In this document: in pieces, positions 60,530 through 64,000 of the stretch | How positions within the stretch are numbered: position 1 is the stretch's first letter | How the letters are laid out: every line of letters starts with the position of its first letter | Source of the DNA: CAWHNT01 sp963830775 | GTDB lineage: Bacteria > Pseudomonadota > Alphaproteobacteria > Geminicoccales > Geminicoccaceae | Reading direction: 5' to 3' | Assembly: GCA_963830775.1 (NCBI GenBank) | Contig: CAWHNT010000022.1 | Coordinates: 124,001 to 188,000 of the forward strand | DNA: 64,000 nt | Made by a program: the position numbers and the translations under genes | Notes under the pieces: generated by a model | What the model saw: the letters and a program-made list of their open reading frames with translations, nothing else | Databases searched by the model: none | What the model was told of the DNA's origin: nothing

Positions 60530-61857
60530 TGGACCGCGATCAGCCACGCACGATCCCCGGAAGTCGGCGCTGTTCGACGACTACACCCTGTCCGAGATCC
60601 GCCGTGCCGCCGCCACCGGCATCTACGACATCCGCGGCGGCGGGGCGAAGCGGCGGGTTCCGCACTTCGACGACCTGCTGCTGCTGGGGGCGAGCGTCTC
60701 CCGCTACCCGCTCGAAGGGTATCGCGAGCGTTGCGAGACCGATGTCTGGCTCGGCACTCGGCACGCGAAGAAGCCCCTCCATCTGCGCATCCCGATCACC
60801 ATTGCCGGGCATGAGCTTCGGGGCGCTCTCGGCGCAGGCGAAGGAGGCGCTGGGCCGGGGTGCCTCCGCCATGGGCACCTCCACCACCACCGGCGATGGC
60901 GGGATGACCGACGAGGAGCGGGCGGCGTCCGAGCTTCTGGTCTACCAGGTCCTGCCCTCCCGCTACGGGATGAGCCCCGACGACCTGCGCCGTGCCGACG
61001 CGATCGAGGTCGTGATCGGGCAGGGGGCGAAGCCTGGGGGCGGGGGCATGCTGCTGGGGCAGAAGATCAGCCCGCGGGTGGCCGCCATGCGCGACCTGCC
61101 GGAGGGCATCGACCAGCGGAGCGCCTGCCGCCATCCCGACTGGACCGGGCCCGACGATCTCGCGATCAAGATCCTGGAGCTGCGCGAGGTCACGGGCTGG
61201 GAGAAGCCGGTCTATGTGAAGGTGGGGGCTACCCGGGTGGCCTACGACGTGGCGCTGGCGGTGAAGGCAGGTGCCGATGTGGTCGTGGTCGACGGGATGC
61301 AGGGGGGGACGGCCGCCACCCAGGACGTGTTCATCGAGCATGTCGGCATCCCGACCCTGCCCGCGACCCGGCTTGCGGTGAAGGCGCTGCAGGACCTGGA
61401 CATGCATCGCAAGGTGCAGCTCATCATCTCGGGCGGGATCAGGAGCGGGGCGGATGTGGCCAAGGCGCTGGCGCTGGGTGCCGATGCGGTCGCCATCGGC
61501 TCGGCTGCGCTGGTCGCACTGGGCGACAACGATCCTCAGTACGAGGCCGACTACAACGCTCTGGGCACCACCGCCGGTGCCTACGACGACTGGCAGGATG
61601 GCCGCGACCCCGCCGGCATCACCACCCAGGACCCTGAGCTCGCCGCCCGTCTCGACCCGGTCGCTGCCGGCCGGCGCCTCGCCAACTATCTGACCGTGAT
61701 GACCCTGGAGCTGCAGACGCTGGCCCGCGCCTGCGGCAAGAGCCACGTCCTCAACCTCGAGCCCGAGGACCTCGTGGCGCTCACGGTCGAGGCCGCCGCC
61801 ATGGCCGAGGTTCCGCTCGCCGGCACCGACTGGATCCCCGGCAAGAGTCGGTACTGA
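60529..61857 (+). CDS. glxD: GlxD/MgsC-like glutamate synthase FMN domain protein
   Basis: 442 residues. FMN-binding TIM-barrel of glutamate synthase: GASAMGTSTTTGDGGMTDEE, VIGQGAKPGGGGMLLGQKIS, YVKVGATRVAYDVALAVKAG, VDGMQGGTAATQDVFIEHVG, IISGGIRSGADVAKALALGA. Two compensating frameshifts garble residues about 11-93: one base lost near 60558 and one gained near 60808; the natural sequence there (RKSALFDDYTLSEIRRAAAT, PHFDDLLLLGASVSRYPLEG) is in another frame. With GlxB and GlxC it would use glutamine-derived ammonia or methylamine on a 2-oxoacid. Confidence 0.9.
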   Translation: MDRDQPRTIPGSRRCSTTTPCPRSAVPPPPASTTSAAAGRSGGFRTSTTCCCWGRASPATRSKGIASVARPMSGSALGTRRSPSICASRSPLPGMSFGALSAQAKEALGRGASAMGTSTTTGDGGMTDEERAASELLVYQVLPSRYGMSPDDLRRADAIEVVIGQGAKPGGGGMLLGQKISPRVAAMRDLPEGIDQRSACRHPDWTGPDDLAIKILELREVTGWEKPVYVKVGATRVAYDVALAVKAGADVVVVDGMQGGTAATQDVFIEHVGIPTLPATRLAVKALQDLDMHRKVQLIISGGIRSGADVAKALALGADAVAIGSAALVALGDNDPQYEADYNALGTTAGAYDDWQDGRDPAGITTQDPELAARLDPVAAGRRLANYLTVMTLELQTLARACGKSHVLNLEPEDLVALTVEAAAMAEVPLAGTDWIPGKSRY

Positions 61858-61879
61858 GCCACATCGATCTGCTAAGACG

Positions 61880-61899
61880 CCCCGGCCGACAAGCCGGGG
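61880..61899 (+). terminator. Hairpin between glxD and the VOC gene
   Basis: 7-bp inverted repeat CCCCGGC (61880-61886) / GCCGGGG (61893-61899) with a 6-base loop, ending 8 bases before the ATG of the next gene. It may be a terminator for glxD or a leader hairpin that covers the ribosome site. Confidence 0.4.
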
Positions 61900-61907
61900 A
61901 GGCCGCC

Positions 61908-62320
61908 ATGGACGTCCAGCTCCTTCACCACATCAGCCTGCCCGTCGCCGACGTCGAGCGCTCGCGCCGCTTCTATCTCGAGGTCATGCGCCTGCCGAGC
62001 TCCCCCGCCCGGACTTCCCCTTCCCAGGCGTCTGGTTCCGGCTGGGCGACCGCGAGCTGCACCTGATCGGCGGCGAGGAAGCCCGCCCGCAGGGGGCGCG
62101 GTCCACCAATCCCCGCGAGCTGCATTATGCCGTCCGGGTCTCGAGCTACCGTGAAGCCCTCGACCACCTCCACGCCCACGGCTACCGCGAGGATGCAGCA
62201 CCCGACGACCCGACCCGCCTCGTGCTGCGCCCGCACGCCGTGACCGGCTATCCGCAGATCTACGTCCTCGACCCGGACCGGCACCTGATCGAGATCAACG
62301 CGGAGCGGCTGGACGTCTGA
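61908..62320 (+). CDS. VOC/glyoxalase superfamily protein (frameshifted)
   Basis: About 137 residues from ATG 61908. Vicinal-oxygen-chelate fold: LLHHISLPVADVERSRRFYL at the start (first metal His), GVWFRLGDRELHLIGGEEAR, RELHYAVRVSSYREALDHLH, and YPQIYVLDPDRHLIEINAER with the C-terminal Glu ligand. Near 62000 one base is missing (CCGAGCTC for CCGGAGCTC) and the frame changes. The substrate is unknown: the family includes lactoylglutathione lyases, dioxygenases and resistance proteins. Confidence 0.85.
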
Positions 62321-62370
62321 CCGGCCTGCTCTGTCGCAGCGGCTTGTGCGCCGCCACCGTTAGTCCGCCC

Positions 62371-63112
62371 TCAGATGATCCCGCCGTTCGCCCGCAGCAC
62401 CTGACCGTTGACCCAGGCCCCGTCCGGGCCGGCGAGGAAGCTCACGACCGCTGCTATGTCCGCGGGCTCGCCCAGCCGTTCCAGGGGCGCCATCTTGGCG
62501 AGACGGTCCACCAGCTCGGGCGGCTTGCCCTTGAGGAACAGGTCGGTGGCCGTGGGCCCGGGTGCCACCGCGTTGACGGTGATGCTGCGGCCGCGCAGCT
62601 CCTTGGCCAGCACGGCCGTCATCGCCTCCACCGCCGCCTTGGTCGCGGCATAGACGCCGTAGGTGGGCTGCAGCAGGCCGACGACGCTGGAGGAGAAGTT
62701 GATGATCCGCCCGCCGGCGCGCAGGCGGGCGGCGGCCTCGCGCATGGTGTTGAACGAGCCCTTCAGGTTCACGGCGATCTGGCGGTCGAAGGCCGTGTCC
62801 TCGGCCTCCGCGATGGTGGCGAGCGTCATGATCCCGGCATTGTTGACCAGCACGTCGACGCCGCCGAAGGCCCGCTCCGCCTCGTCGAACAGACAGCCGT
62901 GCGGCCGCGGGCTCAGCTACGTCGCCCTGGACGGCGAGCGCATGGCCACCCCTCTCCTCGATGCCGCGGACCATGGCCTCGGCCGCGGCCGTGTTGCCTG
63001 CATAGTTGACGAGGACGGCGAAGCCATCGGCTGCCAGCCGTTCCGCGATCGCCGCCCCGATGCCCCGGGAAGCCCCGGTCACGATCGCGACCCTGCCCAT
63101 GCTCTCGTTCAT
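62371..63112 (-). CDS. Short-chain dehydrogenase/reductase (frameshifted)
   Basis: About 247 residues from ATG 63112. Classical SDR: VAIVTGASRGIGAAIAERLA near residue 8-27, VNNAGIMTLATIAEAEDTAF, catalytic Ser in NFSSSVVGLLQPTYGVYAAT and YAATK (YxxxK). The shift at about 62890 separates the first part from FDEAERAFGGVDVLVNNAGI. The ending VNGQVLRANGGII fits the glucose-1-dehydrogenase/FabG-like group. Convergent with the VOC gene; substrate unknown. Confidence 0.88.
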
Positions 63113-63294
63113 CTCCTCTCCTCTCCATCCCCAGGATGCAGGCCGTGGTTCCCGGCACCCGGTCGGGTTGAATTCGGCGCTACCCGGTGCGAGGGAGGCC
63201 ACTCGGCCCGAGGTGGCGCCAGCATGCGCCGTTTACGTGCGGCGCGGTTCGATTAAGATCGGGTAAGCAAATTCGGTGCGACGCGGACGGCAGC

Positions 63295-63825
63295 ATGGAT
63301 GAGGAGCGTTATCCGGGTGAGCGGAGGGGCCTGAGGCTCTTCCTCGAGGAGCTCATGCCGGCGCTGGAAGCGGGGGGTGCGACGTACGCCCTGCTCCGCC
63401 ACGCCATTCGTCGTGCCCTGCTCACCGGTGCCTTGCAGCACTTCCGCCACGCGCGGCGCCTCTTCAACCATCTGCCCCGCGGCGAGCGGCAGGCGCTTTC
63501 GGCCACGATGCTGGGCCCGCGCGGGCGCAAGACGCCGCGGCGCGAGGAGATGCTGGAGCAGCTCAGCCGCTGCGAGCCCATCCAGGCCATCTGCTTCGAG
63601 ACCCCGTCCGAGGCCCAGGGGCTGCGCCCGATCAAGGTCGAGCTCCGGCACGAGCTGGCGCCGCCGGTACCCTTGCGGGTGACGATCGAGCCCGGCACGC
63701 TCCCCAGCGTGGCCGCCGACGGCCTGCGCCGCATCGCCACCATGATCGAGACCGACCGCCGCCTCCTCTCCCCCCGGTTCTGGGACCAGGACCCGGCCAG
63801 CGACGAGCAGCGCGACGCCCGCTGA
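63295..63825 (+). CDS. Hypothetical protein
   Basis: 176 residues from ATG 63295; an in-frame start further upstream would add a poorly protein-like leader. Arg-rich and helical in the first half (LRLFLEELMPALEAGGATYA, LLRHAIRRALLTGALQHFRH); the second half has VELRHELAPPVPLRVTIEPG. No membrane segment, signal peptide or known domain. The composition is protein-like and the frame intact, so it is probably a real gene of unknown function. Confidence 0.55.
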   Translation: MDEERYPGERRGLRLFLEELMPALEAGGATYALLRHAIRRALLTGALQHFRHARRLFNHLPRGERQALSATMLGPRGRKTPRREEMLEQLSRCEPIQAICFETPSEAQGLRPIKVELRHELAPPVPLRVTIEPGTLPSVAADGLRRIATMIETDRRLLSPRFWDQDPASDEQRDAR

Positions 63826-63832
63826 GAGCGGG

Positions 63833-64000
63833 TCACTCGGTCAGCGTCCGCATCACCTCCCATAAGTTGGCCTTGGCCTCGAAGCCCACGCCCGGGATCT
63901 GCGGCAGCCGCACCCGCCCGTTCTCGACCGCGATCCCGTCGGCGAAGCCGCCGAAGGGCTGGAACACGCCGGGATAGCTCTCGTTGCCGCCCAGATGCAG
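63833..64000 (-). CDS. Enolase superfamily (mandelate racemase/muconate lactonizing) protein, 3' end only
   Basis: The last 55 codons of a minus-strand gene that continues beyond the window. The sequence LHLGGNESYPGVFQPFGGFA ... RVRLPQIPGVGFEAKANLWE and the end VMRTLTE match the C-terminal barrel end of mandelate racemase-type enolases (PGxGFExKxxL pattern). Members cyclise or dehydrate sugar acids and lactones; the substrate cannot be told from this end. Confidence 0.75.
   Translation of the reverse strand: MHLGGNESYPGVFQPFGGFADGIAVENGRVRLPQIPGVGFEAKANLWEVMRTLTE

Overview
The window is a 64 kb, very GC-rich chromosomal segment of an alphaproteobacterium. The evidence is the gene order yebC-ruvC-ruvA-ruvB-ybgC-tolQRAB-pal-cpoB-tilS-ftsH, the roughly 70% GC coding style with frequent GTG/TTG starts and ATGA-type overlaps, and the set of ABC importers and amine-oxidising genes. 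A Rhodospirillales/Geminicoccaceae-like organism is an inference from this pattern only; no rRNA or tRNA is present to test it.

Layout. 1-834 holds nothing I can support. 835-14164 is mostly housekeeping: a PilZ protein, yebC, Holliday-junction processing (ruvCAB), the Tol-Pal envelope machine, tilS and ftsH, with a DUF433/DUF5615 toxin-antitoxin pair wedged between ybgC and tolQ. 14179-23846 carries a beta-helix protein, a TerC-type membrane protein, a full branched-chain amino acid (Liv) ABC importer with its binding protein, and a large anchored protein of unknown function. 24082-31763 holds an SDR, an acyl-CoA dehydrogenase, GFA, ZapE, NhaA and a solute-binding protein. 32112-37213 contains a PAS-GGDEF-EAL protein, two adjacent toxin-antitoxin modules (RES-Xre and HEPN-MNT) and hemH. 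37392-45871 has a DUF1194 protein and a tight operon of class III aminotransferase, DUF3329, sarcosine-oxidase-like delta, alpha and gamma subunits, an HD-domain protein and formate-THF ligase. 45994-53215 holds a Fic protein and a polyamine-type ABC importer operon (potD-B-C-A) ending in a GH63-like glycosidase. 53331-60529 is the accessory part: a brnT toxin gene split by a decayed IS1-family element, an intact brnA, 1.4 kb of strange composition including a 254-base stretch with no C, and a glxBCD (glutamate-synthase-like) operon interrupted by a TIR/NB-ARC/TPR gene flanked by two diverged copies of the glxC 3' end. The window closes with a VOC protein, an SDR, an unknown protein and the end of an enolase-superfamily gene.

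How the parts may work together. The sarcosine-oxidase-like subunits, formate-THF ligase and the GlxBCD/MgsABC-like proteins suggest oxidation of N-methylated amino compounds with the one-carbon unit passed to tetrahydrofolate, possibly an N-methylglutamate-type route. This is inference, and no beta (catalytic) subunit is visible. At least five toxin-antitoxin or conflict systems sit in the window.

Caution on sequence quality. From about 16.9 kb onward many otherwise well-conserved genes carry single-base frameshifts, most of them one extra base. The housekeeping block 1.4-14.2 kb has almost none outside the TA toxin. I read most of them as sequence errors and give gene limits that span the shifts. 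The IS1 and TIR genes look truly decayed.
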